A stretch of DNA of 64,000 bases from assembly GCA_937775265.1 (NCBI GenBank), contig CALKBV010000008.1, forward strand, positions 62,001 through 126,000, written 5' to 3'. The translations under genes were made by a program, and so were the position numbers. The stretch comes from an uncultured Pseudomonadales bacterium. GTDB taxonomy: Bacteria; Pseudomonadota; Gammaproteobacteria; Pseudomonadales; Azotimanducaceae. Positions 1 to 9,495 of this stretch are shown in pieces. Position 1 is the first letter of the stretch. Each line of letters opens with the position of its first letter. Under the pieces are notes generated by a model. The model worked only from the letters and a program-made list of their open reading frames with translations. It was not told the DNA's origin and searched no databases.

Positions 1-1137
1 TATAGTCTCTTCCCCTGGGTTGACGAACGTTGTTTTCGCTGCAGACCCAGACACAACCTGAAGTAAGCTATCAGACACCACATTGAGTTGTAGACTATGG
101 TCATGCCCTGCGATGAAAATCACGGGATGTCTAAGCGAGAAGGCTTCAAAATCCGCAATAAATGACTGGTAGGCTGGGTGGTCCAGGTTACCGTAGTCTT
201 CGAAGAAGAATAGCAGCGCCCTGAACAGCCGGTAAGGAAACGAATCTTGTGATCCAAGGTGTGGACCGAAGGTGCTGACGGGATGATGAGCCAGAATAAA
301 AGTCCACGACTTGCCAGAGGACGCAAGCAGGTCCAACTGTGCCCAGTGTGCATCGAGATCCGATTGCAATTCAGGTTCATCCAGGACTCTGGAATAAAGC
401 TCCAACATTTTCTGGGAGTCGATCGCGATAAACGTAGCGATGCCAGAATCAATTTTTATGGGTTCTGGTAATTCAATCAACCCGGCTGCGTCATTCAACG
501 CGTCATATTCTTTTTGGTCATTGGTGTCAGGGATATCAGGGTGATGCTGGTTGTAAGATAGGATAATCGGCCTACCATCCTGGCCGGAAAACCTGCCTTC
601 AACATAAGTTTCCCAGAGTCTCAGGTCACCGCGGTGGTCATGGTTCCCAGCAACGACATGGTACTCAATCGGTCCATTTTGGTAATGAATATCAGCATAA
701 TTCGCATCAATGACATTGGATAGTTGCACCATCATCTCAGGATTGTCCCAACCCCGCTCAAGGCCATTTTCGTAGACATTATCACCCGCCTCCAAAACAA
801 AAGGCTTTATGATCCGGTCAGGCACGTTGGCGACATTCTTCGCCAATAGCAGTGCCACCTGTTGCTGGTTTTGATCAGCCGTTCCCCAATCTCCCAGCGC
901 GTAAAATGTCAACACCTCCGCCCCATTAGGGCGCTGTGAAATGTCACTAAATGACTTCAGCCTCCCAGTTGGCTGCGATTGATAGGGTATTGGTTCTGCC
1001 ACCCCCGAGTACACATAGTAGCCAAGACTGACCACAAGCAGCACATAACCGACAAAAACCAGCAGTGGATATTTAACTATTTTCCAGAACCACCTTAACA
1101 ATACTGTTAGATAACTATAGATTTGAACGTAAATCAC
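1..1137 (-). CDS. membrane-anchored purple acid phosphatase-like metallophosphoesterase (3' end beyond window)
   Basis: The frame is open for 379 codons and runs off the left edge. All five dinuclear-metal blocks of purple acid phosphatases (TRAP/ACP5 type) are present: GDWG (82-85), GDNVY (118-122, with the Tyr iron ligand), GNHDH (164-168), AHHP (283-286) and GHDH (344-347). A hydrophobic stretch at about residues 21-43 is one N-terminal membrane anchor, so the catalytic domain should face the periplasm. The start is GTG, seven bases after an in-frame TAA; no ATG precedes the anchor. It lies 15 bp behind the acylase gene on the same strand, so the two are probably co-transcribed. Family assignment follows from the ordered motifs; the substrate (phosphomonoester or other) is unknown. 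Confidence 0.85.
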   Translation of the reverse strand, partial: MIYVQIYSYLTVLLRWFWKIVKYPLLVFVGYVLLVVSLGYYVYSGVAEPIPYQSQPTGRLKSFSDISQRPNGAEVLTFYALGDWGTADQNQQQVALLLAKNVANVPDRIIKPFVLEAGDNVYENGLERGWDNPEMMVQLSNVIDANYADIHYQNGPIEYHVVAGNHDHRGDLRLWETYVEGRFSGQDGRPIILSYNQHHPDIPDTNDQKEYDALNDAAGLIELPEPIKIDSGIATFIAIDSQKMLELYSRVLDEPELQSDLDAHWAQLDLLASSGKSWTFILAHHPVSTFGPHLGSQDSFPYRLFRALLFFFEDYGNLDHPAYQSFIADFEAFSLRHPVIFIAGHDHSLQLNVVSDSLLQVVSGSAAKTTFVNPGEETI

Positions 1138-1152
1138 TATCGTTTACTCAGC

Positions 1153-3579
1153 CTATTTCACGTTGGAAGTCAGGGTCACATTGGTCTTCACCTGTTCAAG
1201 GATCTTGTCTTTGGATAACCACCACGTCAATAGTTCGCCATCAACCCAGACGGGGATCTGGTCGTTATAGTGGTCGTTGAACTGACGTGCGGTAACGCCA
1301 CCCGCAACCACAGCTTTGATCTTTTCAGGGTCCGCCAGGTCCATAACGAGTCGTGCGGTGGCCGCAAATGCGGTATCGAAGCCATCCTCAATATTCGCTG
1401 TGCGCGAATAACCGGCTCGGTTCAGTGTCTCTCCCGAGCCTCCTTTCGCAAAAGTTCCGCCACCCAGCAGGCGACTCCCCAATCCGCTTTGGCGTAGCGG
1501 TGACACAAAGCTGACCTTGTGGATTTCTCCCCATTTCTGAGTTGTTGGATCATCGCCCGAAATCGCGCGCAATTTGGCGTCACCCAATGTCGCAGCTCTG
1601 CGAATGATGTCATGCAGATCTTCAACTTTATCTTTGGTCCGTTGATCGTCAATCCAATACTGTCCGTACTCCTGCCCTACCAGATGCTGAATTCGTTCTT
1701 GCCAGAAGTACCAGTTATTCGAATAGTTGTTTGCAACCTCTTCCCCCAGGTCATCCTCAACAATGACATAGGCCAGATAATGATAAATAGCGTGATAAAG
1801 TGAGGGAGCGACGAGATCAGTTCTTTCTTCAAAATCCCAGGATTCAAGAATCGGTACCCAGGCTTCGAACGCAGGGTCTTCACGGAGAGCAGCAAGAACA
1901 TTCGGCATGAACGCTTCGGCCTGAAGATTCCTAATATCCAGCATAAAATCGCGATGATCATCCGGGCTTGTTCGAGGAGTGCTCTCTATGAGCTCCGCAA
2001 TCCTTTGATAGCGAAACGAAGGCGCAAATCCGCTTGAGTAGTAATAAGGATAGTCGTCAACCCGGGTATCGTGATTGGCGGTACCCACCCAACCTCTGGC
2101 AGGATTGAATTGTCCCGGCATCTCATCTTTTGGAATCCAGCCCTGCCAGTGATTGCCAACCGTTGCGCCATCTCTCATGTAGGCGCCATTCTTATCTGAG
2201 CGAACAGGAATGCGCCCTGTGCTTCGATGGCCGATATTGCCTTTTGTATCCCCAAAAACAAAATTGAACATGACGGTATCAAATTCAGCCAGTGCCTGGT
2301 CGAATTCAAAAACGTCTTTGGCGAGCATCATACTGATAACGCCGATCCCGCCACGATTGCCCTCATCCAGGGCCCATCGCAAACTAATGACTGCGCCCGG
2401 TAACTTGTCATCAAAGAGTCCGAGGTCCGATGCAACAATACCGTGATTGGTTTTACGATATTGAATCGTTTCTGCACGATATCCCTTCTCCGTGGAGGAA
2501 TCCTTAACGTTGAAGGTATGATCATCCCTTGCGAAGGTCAGCCAGTCATCATCACTCTTGTATTCGTTGTCGTTGGCCGGGTTGACTGTTTCTACATATA
2601 GATCCTGAACATCACCGTAGGCGTTAGTAACACCAAAAGCCACGTAATTAGTTCGTCCCCCGATCAATCCAGGCACGCCTGGGAATGCATACCCCACAGC
2701 TTGAATATTAGGAGACTGTAGTCCAATGGGGTGCAACATTCCCGGCATACTACGCACACTTAGATGAGGATCATTGACGACAATGGCCGCACCGGTCGTT
2801 GAACGACTTGGGTTAACCGCCCAATTGTTCGAACCGAACCTGGGTATCCATGCTGAAACAGGAGAGGTTAAACTGGAAGTCAGTTTCAACCCGGAGGTGG
2901 GGGCATCTGAATCGAGCGTGGCGCTCATAAATTCTTGACGAGTTCTATCAGGGTTCCGACTGAGGGGTAGGATTTGCGCTGCCAGATCGGGTCCAAGGAT
3001 GCTCATCAATTCAGAGGTCAGCAATTCTGCGGACATGTTGGTTGAGTGGATGAATCCACCAAAGTGGATGATCGAAACCAGATCAAGCAATTCCCAACGC
3101 CTGCTCTTAAACAGACCCAACGAGAGTTCCAGTGGATGCTCGTGCTGGTATAATTCAATGTAAGCATTCACCCCTTCGAGATAGAGATTAAGCGCATGAC
3201 GGTCCAGTTCGTTGAGCATTGCCAGATGCTTGCGTGCATTGGCTCTCAGGCCCATTGCGATCATGCGTTTGTCGAGTGGTAGCAGGCTTTCGCCCAGAAC
3301 CGAACTCATTTCTGAACGTACCATCGTGAAATATGTAGTCATCTGAAACAAACGATGCTGTGCCGTCACAAATCCCTGCGCGCGCCAGAGGTCGTCATCG
3401 GTCTTAGCGAGGATATAAGCCACGCCATAGTCATCCCGCCGAATATCAACGTCCTGATCCAGGCCATCGAAATTCATCTGGCCTGTTACCTGAAAATCAT
3501 TGGCTTGCTGCAAGTAGCCCCAGAATGCCAAACCGATGCCAAACAGCATTCCGACCACAATAACCAGTTTTTTCATCAT
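1153..3579 (-). CDS. penicillin acylase family (S45) Ntn-hydrolase
   Basis: This is an approximately 808-residue precursor of the penicillin/acyl-homoserine-lactone acylase family, which cleaves amide bonds of acylated amines. An N-terminal hydrophobic segment (VIVVGMLFGIGLAFWG) acts as signal or anchor. An alpha-chain region follows, then the self-processing site at about residue 250, where FGSNNWAV supplies the Ser that becomes the beta-chain N-terminus. Later landmarks such as NDPHL and the C-terminal RLVMDLADP fit the family. I chose the ATG at 3579, one of two adjacent ATGs; an in-frame TTG lies 12 bases upstream. Whether the substrate is a beta-lactam, an N-acyl homoserine lactone or an N-acyl amino acid cannot be read from sequence. 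The phosphatase-like gene follows closely and is probably in the same transcript. Confidence 0.9.
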   Translation of the reverse strand: MMKKLVIVVGMLFGIGLAFWGYLQQANDFQVTGQMNFDGLDQDVDIRRDDYGVAYILAKTDDDLWRAQGFVTAQHRLFQMTTYFTMVRSEMSSVLGESLLPLDKRMIAMGLRANARKHLAMLNELDRHALNLYLEGVNAYIELYQHEHPLELSLGLFKSRRWELLDLVSIIHFGGFIHSTNMSAELLTSELMSILGPDLAAQILPLSRNPDRTRQEFMSATLDSDAPTSGLKLTSSLTSPVSAWIPRFGSNNWAVNPSRSTTGAAIVVNDPHLSVRSMPGMLHPIGLQSPNIQAVGYAFPGVPGLIGGRTNYVAFGVTNAYGDVQDLYVETVNPANDNEYKSDDDWLTFARDDHTFNVKDSSTEKGYRAETIQYRKTNHGIVASDLGLFDDKLPGAVISLRWALDEGNRGGIGVISMMLAKDVFEFDQALAEFDTVMFNFVFGDTKGNIGHRSTGRIPVRSDKNGAYMRDGATVGNHWQGWIPKDEMPGQFNPARGWVGTANHDTRVDDYPYYYSSGFAPSFRYQRIAELIESTPRTSPDDHRDFMLDIRNLQAEAFMPNVLAALREDPAFEAWVPILESWDFEERTDLVAPSLYHAIYHYLAYVIVEDDLGEEVANNYSNNWYFWQERIQHLVGQEYGQYWIDDQRTKDKVEDLHDIIRRAATLGDAKLRAISGDDPTTQKWGEIHKVSFVSPLRQSGLGSRLLGGGTFAKGGSGETLNRAGYSRTANIEDGFDTAFAATARLVMDLADPEKIKAVVAGGVTARQFNDHYNDQIPVWVDGELLTWWLSKDKILEQVKTNVTLTSNVK

Positions 3580-3990
3580 CACACATCTCAAAATATCGCC
3601 TGGGAATCTCTTACGCTTGAAAGCGTGAGATCTTAGACATCGCTGTTAACGGCCATTAAGGACCTGTAAACCCCTGGGAAACCGAAGGAATTAGTCATTC
3701 TGAAAAAAGATTTTCACATTTTTCGAGGAGTGAACTTAGTTGCTTATAAGCTATAGAGCAGAAACCACTTAACTCGAACAAAAGGCTAACACACGGCGAA
3801 CTAAAGCCGTATAAATCCAAATATCAGTGTGCTCCGCCGAGCGCCTTGTACGCTGCTTCATGCCACAAGTCGCTGCATTGAAACACCTCGTCACACACCC
3901 TGCCTTTCGCGTCTTTAGCGGGGAAGGCCAAATCGGCAAGCCCTGCAAGATGCACAGAGGTAATCGATCAAGTTCCAATCACGGTACGGC
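3580..3990. other. intergenic region with a short coding-like stretch
   Basis: No convincing gene is present. It must hold the promoter for the acylase on the minus strand. On the same strand at 3967-3824 there is an open stretch of 47 codons, directly after the broken monooxygenase, whose composition looks protein-like (it contains ADLAFPAKDAKGRVCDEV) but which has only a GTG as possible start. It could be the tail of a lost gene. I recognise no family. Confidence 0.3.
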
Positions 3991-5164
3991 CTAAGAACCA
4001 GAAACCTCGAGGGCGTTGTAACTGAAAAGACTATCCATTGTTCGGTTTCCGGCGGTTTTCAGAGCTCTGTTTCGCAACCAGGCCTTCACACCCGACAAGT
4101 GGAAAACTGTCGCATTGCGTCTTGAACCCCGCTGGATTCCAGCAGTTCGGTCGCGTCTTAAGTCTTCGTATCGCGCCAGCGCCATAGGAATGTCTTTGCG
4201 ACCGGACAAGCACCCTGCCAGCACCGCGGCATCTTCAATAGCCATTGCAGCACCCTGGGCCATAAAGGGTAACGTCGGATGACTCGCGTCACCCAACAAA
4301 GTCACGCGGCCTTTACCCCATCTGAGGCATTGGGGCACGATCATAAAGCGCCCACTTAAAAAGCGAATCCTTATCCGCATGATCAATCAGGTGTTGGATG
4401 TCACTATGCCAACCGGTAAAGTCTGATTTTAATTCGTTGTAATCACCGCGCTCGCTCCAGGACTCCACTTCCCAACCTTTCTTTTCTACGACACATACGC
4501 AATTAATGAGTTCACCTCTTCGCACATAGTAATGAACAAAGTGTTTTCCGGGGCCCCACCAGGCTGTGGACATTGGTAGAATCAGATTTTTTGGCAAGCG
4601 CTCCGCCGGGACCAGCGCGCGCCACGCTATATTGCCGGTAAAGCGAGGCTTAGCCTCACCCCAGAGTCCCACGCTTATCACGGAATGAATACCATCCGCA
4701 CCAATCAGCAAGTCACCCGGGTAATTTGTATCGCCCGTGATGAGACTGACACCTTCATCGTTTTGCGTGAACCCCTGGACCTGCAGATTCGTGTGGAGCT
4801 CGATATTTGAATCCTCTTCGACGGCTTCAACCAACACTCTCATGAGGTCCTGGCGATGCATGTGGTAGTAGGGATAGCCGTATCGAGCTAAGGCGCTGAC
4901 ACCCAGCAACGATTCTCCGATCACTTTGCCATTGTCCCACTGCCTAAACTGCGTGCCTTCCGGCAGAAAGGCACTTCCAAGTATGGATTGTTCGAGCCCT
5001 AGATCATGAAGCACCCGTGTACAATTAGGCGACAACTGCAGGCCTGCCCCTACTTCACCAAATACCGGTGACTGTTCGAATACGCTGACTTTATTACCGC
5101 GTCTGGCAAGGCACAGCGCTGCAGTAAGGCCGCCAATACCCCCCCCGACAATTAACACATTCAA
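3991..5164 (-). pseudogene. frameshifted group A FAD monooxygenase (salicylate hydroxylase-like)
   Basis: Two overlapping frames together make one flavoprotein hydroxylase of about 390 residues. The 5' frame (5164 to about 4330) has the FAD Rossmann motif VGGGIGGLTAALCLARRG and the DG motif IGADGIHS. It then reads DRAPMPQMG and stops. The next frame continues the family pattern as WGKGRVTLLGDASHP, the GD motif that binds the FAD ribose, followed by AQGAAMAIEDA. Removing a single A in CAGATGGGG near 4331 restores CAG TGG GGT AAA and joins the two halves perfectly. Relatives hydroxylate salicylate, 3-hydroxybenzoate or similar aromatics with NAD(P)H and O2. It is either a recent pseudogene or a sequencing indel; the intact flanks argue that any inactivation is recent. 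Confidence 0.8.
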
Positions 5165-5334
5165 GTCTGGAACCTCCCCAGCTCACTTTCGTTGATTCTC
5201 TCATGCAAAGGTACGTTGATGTCCAATGCTTTAACAAATACCCGCTCAACCGGGTCAGTTTTCATAGCCCTTATCAGCGGCGCCATAAAAGCGTAGTCTT
5301 AGGACAAGAACTTCAACTCTAACGGGAGAATTTA

Positions 5335-5799
5335 ATGCCGCTACAAGACATCACACCTATCAACGATCAACTTGCGGACATCATCGTCCGTGCCGACGAA
5401 CCGTGGATTGAAACCGAGCCGGGCATGGCGTGGATGAAAGTACTCTGGACTGGAGCTGAAACGGGGCGCTGGGTTGCACTCTTTCGTTGGAGCAAAGGTT
5501 ATACCGCCGCACCTCATAAACATCTCTCGGACGCTCACACCTATATATTGAAGGGCAAGTTACAGGTTCGCGACGGTATTCTTAACACCGGCGATTATGA
5601 TTATGAGCCCAATGGCGTGCTACATGGCGAAACTGTAGCGCTTGAAGACACTGAATACTTGTTCATCTGCGAGGGACCAGTATTGTTCTACGACAAAGAT
5701 GGTCTCACTAATTATTTGAGCTGGGAGGAACTTGCTAGAATGAAGGAGGCAGCAAAAAGTGGCCAGGACACCAAGCTGAACGTTTCAGCGGCTACCTAG
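5335..5799 (+). CDS. cupin-domain protein, ChrR/dihydroxyacetophenone-dioxygenase-like
   Basis: This 154-residue single-domain cupin has metal-ligand motif 1 as HKHLSDAHTYILKG (about 61-74) and motif 2 around PNGVLHGE. The arrangement resembles the family containing 2,4'-dihydroxyacetophenone dioxygenase and ChrR-type cupins, which hold Fe or Zn. A purine-rich GGGAGA seven bases before the ATG supports the start. It is divergent from the broken monooxygenase, so an aromatic-oxygenation role is possible but only inferred from context. A strong hairpin terminator follows. Confidence 0.75.
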   Translation: MPLQDITPINDQLADIIVRADEPWIETEPGMAWMKVLWTGAETGRWVALFRWSKGYTAAPHKHLSDAHTYILKGKLQVRDGILNTGDYDYEPNGVLHGETVALEDTEYLFICEGPVLFYDKDGLTNYLSWEELARMKEAAKSGQDTKLNVSAAT

Positions 5800-5816
5800 T
5801 ACCCTGACATGACAAT

Positions 5817-5849
5817 AATTTAAAGGCGCTCTTGTGGCGCCTTTAAATT
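5817..5849. terminator. bidirectional hairpin terminator
   Basis: A 13-bp perfect stem (5817-5829 with 5837-5849, core AAAGGCGC/GCGCCTTT) with a 7-base loop sits between convergent genes ending at 5799 and 5853. The AT-rich ends of the stem give a U-run in both directions. Confidence 0.8.
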
Positions 5850-5852
5850 TTA

Positions 5853-6869
5853 CTAATCAGCAATCTTCACCATTCGAGTCCCAACGTTACCACCAGCAAG
5901 AAGATTAACGAATGCCTCGGGGGCCTGCTCCAATCCTTCAACGACATCATTAACCGGATTCAACTGTCCTGATTTAATCCAGGATTTTAGCTGGCTCCTC
6001 GCATCCCTGTATTGATCCATGTAATCGAATACCAGGAATCCCTGCATTTTGATTCGCTTGTTAATTAATAGACCGGGAATACCCTTGGGTCCGCCGGCAG
6101 GATTACTCGTGTCGTACTGCGAGACCACTCCACAACAGGCAATCCGGCCACCCTCATTCATGCGAAAAAGGGTCGCACCCAGGATTTCTCCACCGGTATT
6201 GTCGAAATAGACATCAACACCACTGGCACAAGCCGCCTTGAGTTCAGCTCTGAAGTCTACACTTTTATAGGATACGGAGGCGTCATAACCGAGTTGCGCT
6301 TCCAGCATCTGGCACTTCTCAGCCGTACTGGTCACTCCAACGGTTCTAGCGCCTTTGATTTTTGCTATCTGGCCTACCAGATGACCCACACTCCCTGCCG
6401 CCGCACTCACCAGTACAGTATCATTTTCAATAGGCTGGCCAACGTTCAGCAACCCAAAGTAGGCAGTCAATCCATTGGTACCAAGCGCGCCCAGATAATG
6501 GCCAATATCAATATCATCATCAATCTTTGTGCAGTGAGACGTCTTGTGAACACTGTAATCCTGCCAACCACTGGGACACACGACCAGCTCACCCACCGCG
6601 AAAGCATCAGAGTTACTCTGCTCCACCCGAGCGACACCTGTGCCATTCATCACGATATTGGTTTTGGGTGCTCCGGCATAACTGGCACTACCCTGAAGTC
6701 CCGCACGACTACCCGCTGCAATGGTCACCATCAGCGTTCGGCAAAGAACCTCCTGATCTCCTGCTACAGGTATCGGACTCGAGACCAGCTTGTAGTTATC
6801 CGCCGCCAGCTTGCCTTCTGGCAACGAATCAATGAGGACCTGCCTGTTATCTGATTTCTTATCGGCCAT
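5853..6869 (-). CDS. NADP-dependent MDR oxidoreductase (PTGR/CurA-like)
   Basis: This 338-residue medium-chain dehydrogenase/reductase lacks zinc ligands and belongs to the leukotriene B4 dehydrogenase/prostaglandin reductase group, which reduces alpha,beta-unsaturated ketones and aldehydes with NADPH. Seen are GTNGLTAYFGLLNVG (about 129-143), the nucleotide-binding loop AAAGSVGHLVGQIAK (about 156-170), and later YFDNTGGE. AGGAG lies eight bases before the ATG. It stands alone, separated from the downstream cupin by the shared terminator. A detoxifying ene-reductase role is the family expectation; the substrate is unknown. Confidence 0.85.
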   Translation of the reverse strand: MADKKSDNRQVLIDSLPEGKLAADNYKLVSSPIPVAGDQEVLCRTLMVTIAAGSRAGLQGSASYAGAPKTNIVMNGTGVARVEQSNSDAFAVGELVVCPSGWQDYSVHKTSHCTKIDDDIDIGHYLGALGTNGLTAYFGLLNVGQPIENDTVLVSAAAGSVGHLVGQIAKIKGARTVGVTSTAEKCQMLEAQLGYDASVSYKSVDFRAELKAACASGVDVYFDNTGGEILGATLFRMNEGGRIACCGVVSQYDTSNPAGGPKGIPGLLINKRIKMQGFLVFDYMDQYRDARSQLKSWIKSGQLNPVNDVVEGLEQAPEAFVNLLAGGNVGTRMVKIAD

Positions 6870-6976
6870 GCTAATACTCCTGGTTACAGTCTTGAAGAAC
6901 CATCCAAGCTACACGATATATTTTAAAACACTCTGCGCGGCTACAGCACTAGAGATTATTCACAGGATAAAGCAAA

Positions 6977-7219
6977 TTACCCACCCTGTATTCTCGGCAA
7001 TAGGTAGACTTCTGCAGCAGCAGGAATTTTAACGCTATGGTCATCGCGGTAGATCGTACCGTCAATAGCCACGGCAATCCCCTGATCCATGTGCCGTTGC
7101 ATAGCCGGGTAACGTTCTACCAGGCGCTGCAACAGTTCACGGATGGTTCTTGCTTCCATCTCAAAGGACTCGATCCCACCCGCCGCATTGCGCAACGGGC
7201 CTGACAGATCGATTTTCAT
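6977..7219 (-). CDS. MoaD/ThiS-family sulfur carrier-like protein
   Basis: This 80-residue protein starts MKIDLSGPLRNAAGG and ends in the diagnostic Gly-Gly (PRIQGG) that is adenylated and thiocarboxylated in MoaD and ThiS. The middle (ELLQRLVERYPAM, then VAIDGTIYRDDH) follows the ubiquitin-like fold pattern of MoaD. It is last in the four-gene molybdenum hydroxylase operon, 21 bp behind the catalytic subunit. Placement suggests a dedicated sulfur carrier for the molybdopterin cofactor or its sulfuration, rather than housekeeping MoaD; this is inference. No MoaE or other cofactor gene is nearby. Confidence 0.75.
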   Translation of the reverse strand: MKIDLSGPLRNAAGGIESFEMEARTIRELLQRLVERYPAMQRHMDQGIAVAIDGTIYRDDHSVKIPAAAEVYLLPRIQGG

Positions 7220-7240
7220 TCAAGTGCTACCGCAGGTCAG

Positions 7241-9484
7241 TTACGCACCTGCATCGTCGAGGGCCTTAAGAATCCGCGGCGGCGACATGGGAACATGATT
7301 TAGGCGCACACCAACGGCATTCGACACAGCATTACCAATAGCAGCAAGTGGCGGAACAATGGAGCATTCACCCACGCCTCTAATGCCATAGGGGTGATTG
7401 GGATTTGGAATCTCCAGAATCTTGGTGTCAATAAATGGCAGATCGGAACAAACCGGGACACGATAATCCAGGAAGCCAGCATTCTGCAGACAGCCATCCT
7501 CACCGTAGACATATTCCTCATTTAGCGCCCAGCCTATACCCTGGGCAGCGGCACCCTGGAACTGACCTTCGACGTAATCCGGATGGATTGCCTTGCCTGC
7601 ATCCTGCACAACCGTGTAGCGAAGCACGGTTGTCTTGCCGGTTTCAGGGTCCACTTCAACATCACAAATATGTGAAGCAAAAGAAACCCCGGAGCCGTCT
7701 GCAGTGACTTCATGATGTCCCGCAATAGGCCCGCCGGTAGCGCCAGCTTCTGCAGCAATTTCTTTCAATGAGAGCGCTGGCAAATTGCCGTGCTCTGCAC
7801 CAACAGCTCTCGCCTCACCGTCTTTCCATTCAACGGCGTCCTCGGGAATACCCCACATCTGTGCTGCACGTGATTTCATCACTTCAATGGCTTCGCGCGC
7901 TGCAAAAATAGTCGCCATTCCCGACGAGAAGGTACCCCTGCTGCCCTCGGTTGTATCGTTGTGACCAAGGGAAGAGGTGTCACCAATATTAGTTTTTACC
8001 TGGTCGTAGGAAATCCCCAGCTCCTCCGCCGCTATGAGCGACAGCGAGGCACGAGCCCCTCCCACATCAACTGTGCCTACAGTCAGATTAACTGTTCCAT
8101 CGACCCCGACGTTCAGGTCACTGCACGTTTGGCCACCAATGTTGAACCAGAAACCGCTGGCCATACCCCTGCCCTGGTTTTTACGCAACTTTGCTCTCAT
8201 ATGCGGGTGATCTCTCACCGCCTCCAGCGTCGGTTCGATTCCAATCGGGCCATAAATGGGGCCGTAAGAAGAACGCGTACCCTCTTTCGCAACATTACGA
8301 AGCCTAAACTCGACGGGATCGATATCCAGTTCTTTCGCAAGTTGGTCAATGGTGCTTTCGACACCAAAGGCCATCATCGGAGCTGAAGGCGCTCGATAGG
8401 CAGCTACTTTCGGTCGATTGACCAGCACATCGACACCAACCGCTTTACAATTCTTCAGGTCATAACAAGCCCATGCTGTCATGCCACCCAGCATGCCCCA
8501 GATTCCTGGAAAAGGGCCATCAGAATATCTGCATTCGATAAATGCAGCTGTAATCGTGCCATCTTTTTTAGCGCCGATTTTTACATCCATAGAAGTCGCG
8601 CAGGTTGGTCCAGATGCCTTGAACACCTCTTCCCGACTCATCACCATCTTGACCGGACGATTAGATTTTCGGGCCAGCGCCAATGCTACGGGTTCTATCC
8701 AGACATGGGTCTTGCCTCCAAAGCCGCCTCCGATTTCAGACGAAGTTACTTTAAGCTTCGCCACATCCATACCAAGTAAAGCTGCACACATGATACGAAA
8801 TGAAAAGTGTCCCTGTGTCGTTACCCAGAGTTCACCACTGCCATCAGGACCGACCGTCGCGAGACACGCATGCGGTTCAATATATCCCTGGTGCGTCTGT
8901 TCTGTCTTGTAGCTGCGTTCCAATACGATATCGGCTTCTAGCAATCCTGCTTCAATATCACCATGGCCAAACTCAAAATGACCGGATTTGTTGCTGGGCT
9001 TTCCATCTTGCTTGTTGGTCGGCTGAACCAGCGGCGCGCCTTTCTTTAACGCCTCGTCGACATCCGTTACGTGCGGCAACTTTTCATAAGTAACCTTGAT
9101 CAGTTTTAACGCTTTCTTTGCTGAAGATTTATCGGTCGCCGCCACTGCGGCAACTGCGTGACCGTCATAGAGTACCCGGTCACGGGCCATGCAATTCACC
9201 AGCGTCGCATAATTTCCCGCATCACCGTTTGTCAGGTCCGGCAGATCTGCCGAAGTCAGTACAGCTTTAACGCCCGCCACCTTTTCGGCCTTCGAGGTAT
9301 CGATTTTTACAATACGGGCATGAGCATGCGATGACCTAAGCACAAGGCCGACGAGTTGTCCTGGCGCATTGGCATCGGCGCCATATCGGGCACGCCCCGT
9401 GACCTTGTCTACGCCATCAGGTCGTTCAACCCTGGCACCAACAACTTTAAATTCCTGTCCTGTATATTTCTGATCGTGCTTCAT
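7241..9484 (-). CDS. xanthine dehydrogenase-family molybdopterin-binding subunit
   Basis: This 747-residue catalytic subunit belongs to a three-component molybdenum hydroxylase that adds oxygen from water to a carbon centre. The N-terminal domain (about 15-130) is the a/b hammerhead. The cofactor domain has GGGFGGK (252-258) and the active-site loop AYRAPSAP (362-369), and GVGE near the end carries the conserved base Glu at about 706. The loop differs from AYRCSFR of CO dehydrogenase form I and AYRGAGR of form II, so CO oxidation is unlikely; an aldehyde or N-heterocycle is more plausible. AGGAGGG precedes the ATG. It is third in the operon, 11 bp behind the FeS subunit. Confidence 0.9.
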   Translation of the reverse strand: MKHDQKYTGQEFKVVGARVERPDGVDKVTGRARYGADANAPGQLVGLVLRSSHAHARIVKIDTSKAEKVAGVKAVLTSADLPDLTNGDAGNYATLVNCMARDRVLYDGHAVAAVAATDKSSAKKALKLIKVTYEKLPHVTDVDEALKKGAPLVQPTNKQDGKPSNKSGHFEFGHGDIEAGLLEADIVLERSYKTEQTHQGYIEPHACLATVGPDGSGELWVTTQGHFSFRIMCAALLGMDVAKLKVTSSEIGGGFGGKTHVWIEPVALALARKSNRPVKMVMSREEVFKASGPTCATSMDVKIGAKKDGTITAAFIECRYSDGPFPGIWGMLGGMTAWACYDLKNCKAVGVDVLVNRPKVAAYRAPSAPMMAFGVESTIDQLAKELDIDPVEFRLRNVAKEGTRSSYGPIYGPIGIEPTLEAVRDHPHMRAKLRKNQGRGMASGFWFNIGGQTCSDLNVGVDGTVNLTVGTVDVGGARASLSLIAAEELGISYDQVKTNIGDTSSLGHNDTTEGSRGTFSSGMATIFAAREAIEVMKSRAAQMWGIPEDAVEWKDGEARAVGAEHGNLPALSLKEIAAEAGATGGPIAGHHEVTADGSGVSFASHICDVEVDPETGKTTVLRYTVVQDAGKAIHPDYVEGQFQGAAAQGIGWALNEEYVYGEDGCLQNAGFLDYRVPVCSDLPFIDTKILEIPNPNHPYGIRGVGECSIVPPLAAIGNAVSNAVGVRLNHVPMSPPRILKALDDAGA

Positions 9485-9495
9485 CTGTCGCCCTC

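Noticed and set aside
6294-6854. 186-residue plus-strand frame
   Set aside because: Antisense to the MDR oxidoreductase; low-complexity composition and no start context.
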